Source: an uncultured Lachnoclostridium sp. (GTDB lineage Bacteria > Bacillota > Clostridia > Lachnospirales > Lachnospiraceae). Taken from it: a DNA stretch of 64,000 nt. The first letter of the stretch is position 1; each line of letters starts with the position of its first letter. Under the pieces are notes generated by a model. The model was not told the DNA's origin, searched no databases, and was given only the letters and a program-made list of their open reading frames with translations. The stretch lies in NCBI GenBank assembly GCA_944376715.1, contig CALWDO010000001.1:1-64000 (forward strand), read 5' to 3'. Positions 51,423 to 59,680 of the stretch are shown one piece after another. The position numbers and the translations under genes are program-made.

Positions 51423-52772
51423 TTATTCCTCCTCTCCACAGATTCTGATCCCTTTGTCCGTGACCTCAGCCACAGTGCCGCTCATTCCTGTATGGATATT
51501 TACAGACAGCCCCTCGGCCGCTGCAGCCACCAGAGCCCCTTTCTCCACATGATCCCCCGCTTTCACCACAGGCAAAGCAGGTTTTCCGATATGCTGGGAC
51601 AACGGTATCATACATTCTTTTACCTTCACCTCTGTAAACTGAGGCAGGTCGTGCGTCACGTACCGGGAAAGGTCCAGTCTGGCGATCAGCCTCTCGGTAG
51701 GAATCTTCCGATACTCGACCGCTTCTCTGGCTGCCGGATGCATATTGCGTTCCGGGTTGATTCCTCTCTCCTTCAGGAGCTTCTTGGCGTACTCGTTCAT
51801 CTTTCTCGGCGACAGGCCCATAGGACAGGCGAACATCTCGCAGACGCCGCAGCTGCAGCAGTTGACCGCGCTGCCAAATGCCTTTTCAAACTCCTCGTTG
51901 GAGCTGATGCTCTTCTCCCTCCACAGATTTCTCATAATCATATTGGGCCGTACCTCATGTCCGATCATAAAACGCGGACACATATCGGTGCACATCCTGC
52001 ACTGAATGCAGGCCGTCGCCGCCCGATGAATCATCTGTTCCTCCGTCAGCTCGGATCTTCTCACCAGATAGTGATCCGCGGGCAGTACCAGCAGATTGCC
52101 TGTGGTCTTCGTAACCACTGCCTGCTGGATCGCTTCTTTATCCTTCAGCATGCGTCCCATCATGGGGCCGCCCACAATCACCGCATAGTCATGCTCCGTG
52201 ATCTCTGCTTCTTTCAGGATCTCTGTGATCGGAGTGCCAAGAGGCACATGGAACATCCGGGTCTTACTTACAGCGCCTGTCACTGACAGGAACTTTTCCG
52301 ACACCGGTTTTCCTTCCAGGGCGTCCGCGATGGCAAGGACCGTGCCCACGTTGTCCACAACGCATCCCACATCCAAAGGCAGTCCGCGTTCCGGTACCAC
52401 CCGGCCCGTCACCTGCTGAACCAAAGTCTGCTCATCGCCTGCCGGATAAAATGTCCGAAGTCCGAACAATTCCACCGGCGCCCCGCTTTTGTCGATCGCC
52501 CCCTGCAGGGCTTCCATCTCCCGCTGGTACTTTGCTTTCAGCGCAATCACCGCGTGGGAAGCCCCCAGATGTCCGGCAATCGTCTTCACCGTCTCCACGA
52601 TCCGGTCCGGATAGGTACGGCAAAGATATTTGTCTGTTTCAATCAGCGGCTCGCATTCCGCCGCGTTGACCAGGAACCATTCCGCTTTCGCGTTCAGCTT
52701 TACATGAGTGGGAAATCCCGCTCCGCCGGCTCCTACCACGCCCGCCGCTTTTACTGCTTCTACAAAATCCAT
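51423..52772 (-). CDS. pduS: Cobalamin reductase, PduS / RnfC-like
   Basis: A 449-residue flavo-iron-sulfur protein: VGAGGAGFPTHVKLNAKAEW, NAAECEPLIETDKYL (NADH/FMN fold as in RnfC), two 4Fe-4S motifs CIQCRMCTDMCP and CCSCGVCEMFACP, and a C-terminal biotinyl-like barrel (VVKAGDHVEKGALVAAAAEG). It reduces cob(II)alamin for EutT. Its presence in a eut operon is characteristic of some Clostridial loci rather than the enteric one. Confidence 0.92.
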   Translation of the reverse strand: MDFVEAVKAAGVVGAGGAGFPTHVKLNAKAEWFLVNAAECEPLIETDKYLCRTYPDRIVETVKTIAGHLGASHAVIALKAKYQREMEALQGAIDKSGAPVELFGLRTFYPAGDEQTLVQQVTGRVVPERGLPLDVGCVVDNVGTVLAIADALEGKPVSEKFLSVTGAVSKTRMFHVPLGTPITEILKEAEITEHDYAVIVGGPMMGRMLKDKEAIQQAVVTKTTGNLLVLPADHYLVRRSELTEEQMIHRAATACIQCRMCTDMCPRFMIGHEVRPNMIMRNLWREKSISSNEEFEKAFGSAVNCCSCGVCEMFACPMGLSPRKMNEYAKKLLKERGINPERNMHPAAREAVEYRKIPTERLIARLDLSRYVTHDLPQFTEVKVKECMIPLSQHIGKPALPVVKAGDHVEKGALVAAAAEGLSVNIHTGMSGTVAEVTDKGIRICGEEE

Positions 52773-52776
52773 AGCA

Positions 52777-53070
52777 TCACCGCTTTCCGTTTATCAGGCT
52801 TGCGTCTATCTCCTGGTCGTCCACGATACCTACGATCGTCGCATCTACCGGGATCTCTCTGCTGCCGGCGGCGCTCCTCGCGGAGCTGCCGCCTACATAG
52901 ATCACTTTCTCTCCTGCCCCGGCTCCGATGATATCCGCCGCCACAATGGGCGCGTCCACCGGGCTGTCATCCAGCAGGCTGATCGGCTGTACCACCAGCA
53001 GTTTCAGACCAGACAGATTGTCTGCCTTTCTCGTTGCCCAGATATTTCCGATGACTCTTCCTGTCTTCAT
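52777..53070 (-). CDS. eutN: Shell vertex protein EutN/CcmL
   Basis: A 97-residue pentamer-forming protein: MKTGRVIGNIWATRKADNLS, GLKLLVVQPI, AADIIGAGAGEKVIYVGGSS and IPVDATIVGIVDD. It caps the corners of the microcompartment. Overlaps the upstream gene by 4 bp. Confidence 0.95.
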   Translation of the reverse strand: MKTGRVIGNIWATRKADNLSGLKLLVVQPISLLDDSPVDAPIVAADIIGAGAGEKVIYVGGSSARSAAGSREIPVDATIVGIVDDQEIDASLINGKR

Positions 53071-53819
53071 AGGCTATGCCCCTTTCCTGAAGAGGTACCC
53101 CTGCGCAGAACGGTAATCCGGTGCTTCGAGGCATATTCCCTCGCCAGGTCTGTCAGAATCGCCTTCTCACCTACGGTTACTTTCCGAACCCTGTTATTGC
53201 CCAGGTCTATCATATCCTTCTCTGTAATCACCTTTTTGTCCAGCACCGCCTCTTTCACACTGCTTTCATCCTTTTTCGGGACTTCACAGTCTTTGGACGG
53301 TCCCTCCGGCTTCACGCCTTCTTCCGGTTCTCCATGAAGGATCAGGTCGGGGATCTGCGACTGGGACGCTATGGTTACTCCGCTGTTTTTCAACATCTCC
53401 AGACTGGCTTCCAGGCATCCGTAATATGCCTTCGGCGCAGTATCTTTGTAACGATACAGTTCGATTTCTTCTTCCACAAGATAGATCTTCTTTCCTGCCA
53501 GAAGCGATTGTCCGAACAGCCTGGTATAACCGCTGTCAAAGATTCCATACGCGATCTTTCCCAGCGCCTCGTTGCTCATGCCGTAGGCAATCACCGCTTC
53601 ATAATCCGCAGGCGAACACTGGTACTCTTTCAAAAGCGCACATTCTGTCCGGTAACACTCTGCCAGTTTCTCATCCTCCAACATTTCATGGCAGACTGTG
53701 CCATGGTCCGGAGTCAGGATTAAGATAGCCGGCTTCGTATCTTCGGCCTTCGCTTCCAGCGCCTGGATCTTCTGCTGCACTCTGCGGCAGATCTCGTCAA
53801 TCAAAGCATCCATATCCAC
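53067..53819 (-). CDS. Eut-associated protein of unknown function, 250 aa
   Basis: I recognise it only as a family conserved in Firmicute eut loci. The N-terminal MDALIDEICRRVQQKIQ is an amphipathic helix like encapsulation signals. The middle (ILILTPDHGTVCHEMLEDEK, DYEAVIAYGMSNEALGKIAY, RLFGQSLLAGKKIYLVEEEI) resembles a flavoprotein/Rossmann-like alpha-beta fold. A Pro/Lys/Glu linker follows, then a C-terminal module VITEKDMIDL...AILTDLAREYASKHRITVL similar to the N-terminus of EutT. It may be an assembly or cargo-linking protein; no catalytic motif is evident. Confidence 0.75.
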   Translation of the reverse strand: MDMDALIDEICRRVQQKIQALEAKAEDTKPAILILTPDHGTVCHEMLEDEKLAECYRTECALLKEYQCSPADYEAVIAYGMSNEALGKIAYGIFDSGYTRLFGQSLLAGKKIYLVEEEIELYRYKDTAPKAYYGCLEASLEMLKNSGVTIASQSQIPDLILHGEPEEGVKPEGPSKDCEVPKKDESSVKEAVLDKKVITEKDMIDLGNNRVRKVTVGEKAILTDLAREYASKHRITVLRRGTSSGKGHSL

Positions 53820-53857
53820 GTCAGTTCCCTCCTTCCTTTTTATATAATTTTGTCTTA

Positions 53858-54670
53858 TCAGACCTTGCAGTTCATCGCAATGCCCGTGGGGGTCACAAGG
53901 AACGGGTTCGCCGGTTTGATCGTCCTGATCCCCGTCTCCTTCTGTATGATCTGCTCAATCCCTGTAAGACAGCAGGTACCGCCGCACAGATAAATGGTAT
54001 CCACATCGCCGGGTTTGATATAGCGGTTGATGATGGAGGCAATCTTCTCCACCGTCGCTTTTACCACCGGCAAGATCTCTTTGTGACGGCTGTAATCCTG
54101 CTTGATTGCTTCTGCTTCCGCGAATGATATATGGTAGTTTCCCGCCAATACCAGAGTCAGGTGGGTTCCTCCTGTGGGTTCGTCTTCAATCTCTACTACC
54201 TTTCCGCCCTTCAGAAGCGCCAGGCCGGTCGTTCCGCCTCCGATATCCACGATCACGCCGTCTTCGATCTGATAGACGGCATTGGCGGAGGAAGGTTCAT
54301 CCAATATGGCGGTCACTTCAAATCCTGCGCCTTCCGCCACATACTGATGGGTCTTAACGCTGCCTTCCGTCCCAGCCGGCATGGCGATCGCACAGTTCAC
54401 CAGTTCCTGTCCGATCCTCGCCTCCAGCTTCTCTTTCAGTTCACTGACGATCCGGAGCGCTCCGGTATAATCGACCACCACACCGTCCCTCAGCACGCTG
54501 GCAGCCTGTTTTTCACATGCCACCGGATGATTTTCCTCATCCAATACTACAAGCACGATATAGGCGGTTCCCAGGTCTACTCCGACCTTCAGCTTCCCGG
54601 TAAACGGAAAAGTCTTCGTCTCCGACTCTTCCACAAGTTTCATAAATTCTTCCACACGTCTGATATCCAT
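53858..54670 (-). CDS. eutJ: EutJ, Hsp70-like protein
   Basis: A 270-residue ASKHA-fold ATPase: phosphate-1 KVGVDLGTAYIVLVVLDEEN, the central DEPSSANAVYQIEDGVIVDI, GGGTTGLALLKGG and the phosphate-2 IYLCGGTCCLTGIEQIIQKE. It lacks the substrate-binding domain of DnaK. Its function is poorly known; a chaperone role in compartment assembly is proposed for the family. Confidence 0.92.
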   Translation of the reverse strand: MDIRRVEEFMKLVEESETKTFPFTGKLKVGVDLGTAYIVLVVLDEENHPVACEKQAASVLRDGVVVDYTGALRIVSELKEKLEARIGQELVNCAIAMPAGTEGSVKTHQYVAEGAGFEVTAILDEPSSANAVYQIEDGVIVDIGGGTTGLALLKGGKVVEIEDEPTGGTHLTLVLAGNYHISFAEAEAIKQDYSRHKEILPVVKATVEKIASIINRYIKPGDVDTIYLCGGTCCLTGIEQIIQKETGIRTIKPANPFLVTPTGIAMNCKV

Positions 54671-54695
54671 CCGCTGTCTGCTCCTTAAGCTACTT

Positions 54696-55319
54696 TTATT
54701 CTTTTCCGTGGGTTATGATCTTCCCCAGAGTAAATCCACTGACGGACGCCGCATTGGCCTCGTCGAAATCAATGTGCATTCTGAAAGTAAACGCATCGCT
54801 GACCCGGATAATTACATCTTCAAAAGTAACCGGCCGCTCGCTTAAGATCTTCACACTTACATGTTCTTTATCTTTCAGATTCAGGATACGCGCCACGTCT
54901 GTGGGTACATGGATATGATTGTGGGCCACTATTGTGCCCTGAGTGATGGAGAGGCTTCCTGCCGGTCCCTCAATCGTGATCGGTCCCGAGCCTTCCACGT
55001 CTCCGGATTCCCGAAGCGGCGCTTTCACTCCCAGAGCCACACAATCGCTTACGGACAACTCCACCTGTGTAGCGCTGCGGACCGGTCCCAGGACAGCCAC
55101 GCGCTCTTTCTTACCCTTCGGTCCGATCAGAGTCACCCGTTCTTCGCTGAGATATTGTCCCTTCTGGGAAAGCGGCCGTTTTTCATGGAGCACCGCTCCC
55201 TTTCCGAACAGGACTTCCACATCCTGGTCCGTCAGATGTACGTGTCTGGCCGATACTTCCACCTGTACCAGTCCGGCTTTCGTCATCGTATCCATCACTT
55301 GTTCTATCAGCTGTTCCAT
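54696..55319 (-). CDS. pduL: Phosphate acyltransferase, PduL type (EutD role)
   Basis: A 207-residue PduL-fold enzyme: the metal-binding histidines lie in SARHVHLTDQDVEVLFG and IVAHNHIHVPTDVARILNL, with TFRMHIDFDEANAASVSGF near the end. The N-terminus MEQLIEQVMDTMTKAG is a likely encapsulation helix. It converts acetyl-CoA to acetyl phosphate in the compartment, replacing the unrelated Pta-type EutD. GGGAGG favours the ATG at 55319 over 55349. Confidence 0.93.
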   Translation of the reverse strand: MEQLIEQVMDTMTKAGLVQVEVSARHVHLTDQDVEVLFGKGAVLHEKRPLSQKGQYLSEERVTLIGPKGKKERVAVLGPVRSATQVELSVSDCVALGVKAPLRESGDVEGSGPITIEGPAGSLSITQGTIVAHNHIHVPTDVARILNLKDKEHVSVKILSERPVTFEDVIIRVSDAFTFRMHIDFDEANAASVSGFTLGKIITHGKE

Positions 55320-55345
55320 AGTTCCTCCCATGCCCGTTCCTTCGG

Positions 55346-56176
55346 TCAATCTTTCTTATATTCCCCTGCCAGATACTTGCACATAACAATGTGCATGGCA
55401 CTGGACATCCGGTTCAGCTCTTCGATGATGTCTTCCCTGGTATAGGTTTTTCCTTCATGGAAAGCAGCGGCCGCAGCCACTTCCGTCTCACGGATCGCCG
55501 CGCGCAGCTGGTTCAGGAGAGCGTATGCCTTGCCCAGTGTATAATCCGGAAGCACCATCTGTTTCACGTTATAATATTTCATAGGATTATGGGAATGTTC
55601 TCTGAGCTCTTTATGGCTGAGCCCGATGAGAAACTCTCTGCGGAACGGCTCTTCCAGCACGTCGCAGCGCATCATCTCTCTTAAACTTCCCACAATATCC
55701 TGCAGATCTTCGATCAGTTTCTCCGATTCTCCCATCTCCAGAAGGATCGACTGGTTCAGAACAAACAGAGCCTCCAGGCTGTCCAGTTTGCCGCGGAACA
55801 GGATCCTTTTGTGATCCTTCGGCACCAGCGTATTGCCGTACAAATGCGTCATATGCTCCGGCTTCTCGTAATAATACGCTCCGGTCTCATAATCCACATA
55901 TTTAGGCTTTGCCTCTTTTTCCACCTGCACTTCCGGCATAGGCGGAACTTCTGTCGCCACTACCTTGGCCTGCTGCTCGCCGCCTGGCTCTTCCCGGGAA
56001 GCCTCTTCCTGTTTCCTGGGGCCCGAACGGCTTTTTCCGTCATCGATCCGTATCTTGCACTGCTGGAGATATTCTCTTGCCGCCGGAGAAAGGATCTTCC
56101 CTTCCGGCACTTTGTAGCATTCCGGAGTGGACGCCCGCAGCTCGCTGCGCAGTATCGCTTCTGTGATTACCTTCAT
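55346..56176 (-). CDS. eutT: Cobalamin adenosyltransferase EutT
   Basis: A 276-residue enzyme: N-terminal module KVITEAILRSELR...ILSPAAREYLQQCKIRI, a Glu/Lys/Pro linker (about 50-85), and an all-alpha adenosyltransferase domain (TLVPKDHKRILFRGKLDSLE, LFVLNQSILLEMGESEKLIE, SHKELREHSHNPMKYYNVKQ, EDIIEELNRMSSAMHIVMCK). It lacks the CCxxC metal site of the Salmonella enzyme. It makes adenosylcobalamin for EutBC. Confidence 0.9.
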   Translation of the reverse strand: MKVITEAILRSELRASTPECYKVPEGKILSPAAREYLQQCKIRIDDGKSRSGPRKQEEASREEPGGEQQAKVVATEVPPMPEVQVEKEAKPKYVDYETGAYYYEKPEHMTHLYGNTLVPKDHKRILFRGKLDSLEALFVLNQSILLEMGESEKLIEDLQDIVGSLREMMRCDVLEEPFRREFLIGLSHKELREHSHNPMKYYNVKQMVLPDYTLGKAYALLNQLRAAIRETEVAAAAAFHEGKTYTREDIIEELNRMSSAMHIVMCKYLAGEYKKD

Positions 56177-56261
56177 ATCCGGTAAGCCACCTCCTTATGT
56201 CGCCGTGAAAATCTGTGCCGCCGCCGGGATACCCGGCGGAAGCACTTCTTTCTTACGGATC

Positions 56262-56546
56262 TTATTTGTCAAGAGAAGGCAGAATGGATTCCACTTCCTC
56301 GTGCGGTCTCGGAATCACATGGATAGATACCAGTTCTCCGACTCTCTCTGCTGCCGCTGCTCCCGCGTCCGTAGCCGCCTTTACTGCTCCTACGTCGCCT
56401 CTTACCATAACGGTCACCAGGCCGCCGCCTACATGTACTTTTCCGATCAACGTTACATTCGCTGCCTTTACCATTGCATCCGCCGCTTCGATGGATGCCA
56501 CCAGTCCTTTGGTCTCAATCATTCCAAGTGCCTGCTGTGCTGCCAT
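56262..56546 (-). CDS. eutM: Hexameric shell protein EutM, copy 2
   Basis: A 94-residue BMC-domain protein ([60 protein letters not shown]). It differs from copy 1 at only four residues: Q5, V37, S87 and D93 here. The pore-side residue differs (KVHVGGG against KEHVGGG), which may change pore charge. Confidence 0.95.
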   Translation of the reverse strand: MAAQQALGMIETKGLVASIEAADAMVKAANVTLIGKVHVGGGLVTVMVRGDVGAVKAATDAGAAAAERVGELVSIHVIPRPHEEVESILPSLDK

Positions 56547-56577
56547 AATCTATTCCTCCTTGATCTTTGCTGATTAA

Positions 56578-56862
56578 TTATTTGGCGAGAGAAGGAAGAA
56601 TCGCTTCTACTTCCTCATGCGGTCTCGGAATCACATGGATAGATACCAGTTCTCCGACTCTCTCTGCTGCCGCTGCTCCCGCGTCCGTAGCCGCCTTTAC
56701 TGCTCCTACGTCGCCTCTTACCATAACGGTCACCAGGCCGCCGCCTACATGCTCTTTTCCGATCAGCGTTACGTTCGCTGCCTTTACCATTGCATCCGCC
56801 GCTTCGATGGATGCTACCAGTCCTTTGGTCTCAATCATTCCCAACGCCAGCTGTGCTGCCAT
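56578..56862 (-). CDS. eutM: Hexameric shell protein EutM, copy 1
   Basis: A 94-residue BMC-domain protein forming the flat hexamers of the shell. It is 31 bp upstream of copy 2 and nearly identical in DNA as well as protein, so the pair is a recent tandem duplication. Glutamate at position 37 near the pore (KEHVGGG). Confidence 0.95.
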   Translation of the reverse strand: MAAQLALGMIETKGLVASIEAADAMVKAANVTLIGKEHVGGGLVTVMVRGDVGAVKAATDAGAAAAERVGELVSIHVIPRPHEEVEAILPSLAK

Positions 56863-56878
56863 AATTTATTCCTCCTTA

Positions 56879-58357
56879 TTAACTGTTCTGAAGTCTCTTA
56901 ATGATCTCACGGACTACTTCATCAATATTGATGTCATCATACTTCCTCTGAGCTCTGCATACTCCGTCGGAGCAATCCGGAAGCGCCGCTTTGATGTCTT
57001 CCAGTTCGGAAACGCCTTCCGCCACATAACGCATGTTCAGAAGCTGCATCGGTCCTACATTTTCGGAAGTCGCGCTTCCGCCTACGGCGCCGCAGCCCAG
57101 GGTAAGGGCCGGCTGAAGTTTCGTGGTGCCGCCGATACCGCCCAATGCGCTCGGTGTATTCACAATAATTCTGGATGCCGGAACTCTCTTTGCAAAGTAG
57201 TCCACCATCTTCTCGTCCTTCGTATGCATGGAAAACGTATGTCCTGCTCCTTCATAATGAAGAAGTTCCTGACAAAGTTCGCATACCTCCACATAAGACG
57301 GGGCCGTATAGAACGCCAGAATCGGCGCCAGTTTCTCGTTGGAATATGGATGGCCTCTTCCGATGCCGGTTTCCTGTGCCACCAGGATCTTGGTCCCTGC
57401 CGGGATCTCGATGCCTGCCAGATCCGCAATCACCTGCGCGCTCTTACCCACGATCATAGGATTCATGGTTCCGTTCGCCCTGAGGATAAACTTACCCAGT
57501 TTTGCGACCTGTTCCGGACTCAGGAAATAAGCTCCCTGACGCTCCATTTCCTTCTGAACGGCTTCTTTCATATTGTCATCGCATACCACCGACTGCTCGG
57601 AGGCACAGATCGTACCGTTGTCGAAAGTCTTGGAATCTACGATCCTCTTCACTGCCAGCGGAATATCCGCTGTCTTCTCGATATATGCCGGTCCGTTTCC
57701 GGGACCTACGCCGATAGCCGGCGTACCGGATGAATATGCCGCCCTCACCATGGCGGAACCGCCTGTTGCCAGGATCATGGCTACGTCCGGATGTTTCATC
57801 AGATTATCTGTAGCCTGCATGGTCGGAATCGTGATACAGGATACCAGATCCTCGTTTCCTCCCACTTCTGCAATTGCCTGGCGCACCACTTTCACCGTCT
57901 CCAGGATGCAGTTTCTTGCATTCGGATGCGGGGAAAATACAATGGCATTTCCTGCTTTAATGGCAATCTCTGATTTATAGAGTACTGTGGACGTAGGGTT
58001 CGTGGATGGGATCAATCCTGCGATTACGCCTACAGGAACCGCGATCTTGCGGATCTTGTTCACATCGTCTCTCTCCACTTCCCCAACGGTCTTCATATCT
58101 TTAATATGTTCGTACACGCCCTCACTGGCGAATACATTTTTAATTACTTTGTCAGACTCTACGCCGAACCCGGTCTCTTCATGAGCCAGCTTCGCCAGCC
58201 GTCCTGCGTTTCTAACTCCTGCTTCCGCGATAGACTGAACGATCCGGTCCACTTCTTTCTGGCTTTTCGTGCTGAGCTCTTCCTGAGCAGCCTTTGCCTT
58301 TTCTACCAGCTCGCGTACTTCCTGGACTGACAAAAGATCTTTATCATATAACTGCAT
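56879..58357 (-). CDS. eutE: CoA-acylating acetaldehyde dehydrogenase EutE
   Basis: A 492-residue aldehyde dehydrogenase. The catalytic cysteine is in NGTICASEQSVVCD; NAD region IPSTNPTSTVLYKSEIAIKA; GVGPGNGPAYIEKTADI and AGHTFSMHTKDEKMVDYFAK are typical. The C-terminus CRAQRKYDDI-NIDEVVREIIKRLQNS carries an amphipathic helix after a linker, which looks like an encapsulation signal; in enteric EutE the signal is at the N-terminus. It converts acetaldehyde to acetyl-CoA. Confidence 0.95.
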   Translation of the reverse strand: MQLYDKDLLSVQEVRELVEKAKAAQEELSTKSQKEVDRIVQSIAEAGVRNAGRLAKLAHEETGFGVESDKVIKNVFASEGVYEHIKDMKTVGEVERDDVNKIRKIAVPVGVIAGLIPSTNPTSTVLYKSEIAIKAGNAIVFSPHPNARNCILETVKVVRQAIAEVGGNEDLVSCITIPTMQATDNLMKHPDVAMILATGGSAMVRAAYSSGTPAIGVGPGNGPAYIEKTADIPLAVKRIVDSKTFDNGTICASEQSVVCDDNMKEAVQKEMERQGAYFLSPEQVAKLGKFILRANGTMNPMIVGKSAQVIADLAGIEIPAGTKILVAQETGIGRGHPYSNEKLAPILAFYTAPSYVEVCELCQELLHYEGAGHTFSMHTKDEKMVDYFAKRVPASRIIVNTPSALGGIGGTTKLQPALTLGCGAVGGSATSENVGPMQLLNMRYVAEGVSELEDIKAALPDCSDGVCRAQRKYDDINIDEVVREIIKRLQNS

Positions 58358-58360
58358 GCC

Positions 58361-58960
58361 CTACCTCTCCTGTCCAGTAAATATTGTGATTGCATGAATC
58401 AGCTCCTGCTTTTTGGCAAAGCGGATTTCCTGCGGCGTCATGTTGGTGATCTTCAGTTTTCTGGCAAGCGTTCTCAGACTCACCACTGTCATCTTTTCCA
58501 ACTGTTCCACTGTGGGAATCTCCGGCTCTTCATGCTCTTCCGACTGCGGTGCTTCCGGTGTTTCGCCACCGTTTTCCTCTGTCACGGATGTTTCCGCCTC
58601 TGCTTCATCTTCAGAGGATCCGTCTGCCGGTCCATCCGGTTCCTGATCCGTTTCTGGATCCGGAGCTTCCGGCGGCTGTCCCGGCCCATCCGGATGTCTT
58701 GTCAGCATTTTCCAGACATCCTGCGCGGGTCTGGGGATCACATGTACGCTTACCACTGTGCCCACCCTTTCCGCCGCGGCGGCGGAGGCGTCTATAGCCG
58801 CTTTCACTGCGCCCACATCGCCTTCCACCATCACGGTCACCAGTCCGCCTTTTACTTTTGTCACATCTACCAGAGATACATTTGCCGCTTTCAGTGCACT
58901 GTCCAGAGCTTCAACTGCTGCAAGGTAGCCATAAGTTTCTATCATTCCCAATGCATTCAT
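58361..58960 (-). CDS. EutK-like shell protein with nucleic-acid-binding-type tail
   Basis: A 199-residue protein. Residues about 1-95 are a BMC domain ([40 protein letters not shown]). A 60-residue Pro/Glu/Asp-rich disordered linker follows. The last 40 residues ([20 protein letters not shown] then [17 protein letters not shown]) resemble the Rho N-terminal/SAP-like helical domain that binds nucleic acid. Enteric EutK also has a C-terminal nucleic-acid-binding domain, but of a different (winged-helix) kind. GGAGG before the ATG at 58960 sets the start. Confidence 0.82.
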   Translation of the reverse strand: MNALGMIETYGYLAAVEALDSALKAANVSLVDVTKVKGGLVTVMVEGDVGAVKAAIDASAAAAERVGTVVSVHVIPRPAQDVWKMLTRHPDGPGQPPEAPDPETDQEPDGPADGSSEDEAEAETSVTEENGGETPEAPQSEEHEEPEIPTVEQLEKMTVVSLRTLARKLKITNMTPQEIRFAKKQELIHAITIFTGQER

Positions 58961-58990
58961 GCACAATCCTCCGCTCTGCGAGTCTGGATA

Positions 58991-59644
58991 TTATTCTTCT
59001 TTCGGGTTGTCTGCAACAAATTCTACCGCAGCTGCAAACGCGTCGCATGCGGCCTTGCATGCAGACTGGCTTCCGGTGAGCAGCGCTCCACCGAAGTTGG
59101 TCTCCGAAGGCGGAGCATACAGTACGCACATTTTCACGTCTGCTGCCTTCAGGGCTGCATCTACGCCATACATTGCCTCCAGAGGCGGCGCGATCAGGTA
59201 TGCCAGCGCTTCGCCTTCCTGGATGCCCGCGCCCTCGGACAGGTAAGAACCTGTACGGGAAATGCAGTGTGCATAGTAAATAATAGTATCGTCTTCATTT
59301 GCAGATACAAAATATGCCTGGTTCTCGATCACATCCACAGCTGCTTCCAGTCCGCTTCTGACCTCCGCCGGGTTGGGGCCTGCCAGAATACCGATGATTT
59401 CACCGGCCAGCTTGGTGTTGGCGTTTGCAGCGCCTGCGTAAAAGCTCTTTGCATATACAACTTTTACGTCTGCTTTCTTTGTCGCCTCATCCAGGGCGGT
59501 ATAGGTCACATCATCGCTGTCGGCGGTGATCAGTGCCAGTGATTTCATGCTCGGATCAAGATTAAACTCTTTCGCCATATCCGGGCTGACATTGGGGATG
59601 ATTTTGGTTGCAAGAACTGATGCTCTCACTGGATCTCGTTTCAT
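58991..59644 (-). CDS. eutL: Trimeric shell protein EutL
   Basis: A 217-residue tandem BMC protein of circularly permuted type: RASVLATKIIPNVSPDMAKE, KVVYAKSFYAGAANANTKLA, GEIIGILAGPNPAEVRSGLE, YAHCISRTGSYLSEGAGIQE, LAYLIAPPLEAMYGVDAALK. EutL trimers have a gated central pore large enough for cofactors. Confidence 0.95.
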   Translation of the reverse strand: MKRDPVRASVLATKIIPNVSPDMAKEFNLDPSMKSLALITADSDDVTYTALDEATKKADVKVVYAKSFYAGAANANTKLAGEIIGILAGPNPAEVRSGLEAAVDVIENQAYFVSANEDDTIIYYAHCISRTGSYLSEGAGIQEGEALAYLIAPPLEAMYGVDAALKAADVKMCVLYAPPSETNFGGALLTGSQSACKAACDAFAAAVEFVADNPKEE

Positions 59645-59680
59645 GGATATCCTCCTCTTTATCTTTTCTTTCTACGGTTT

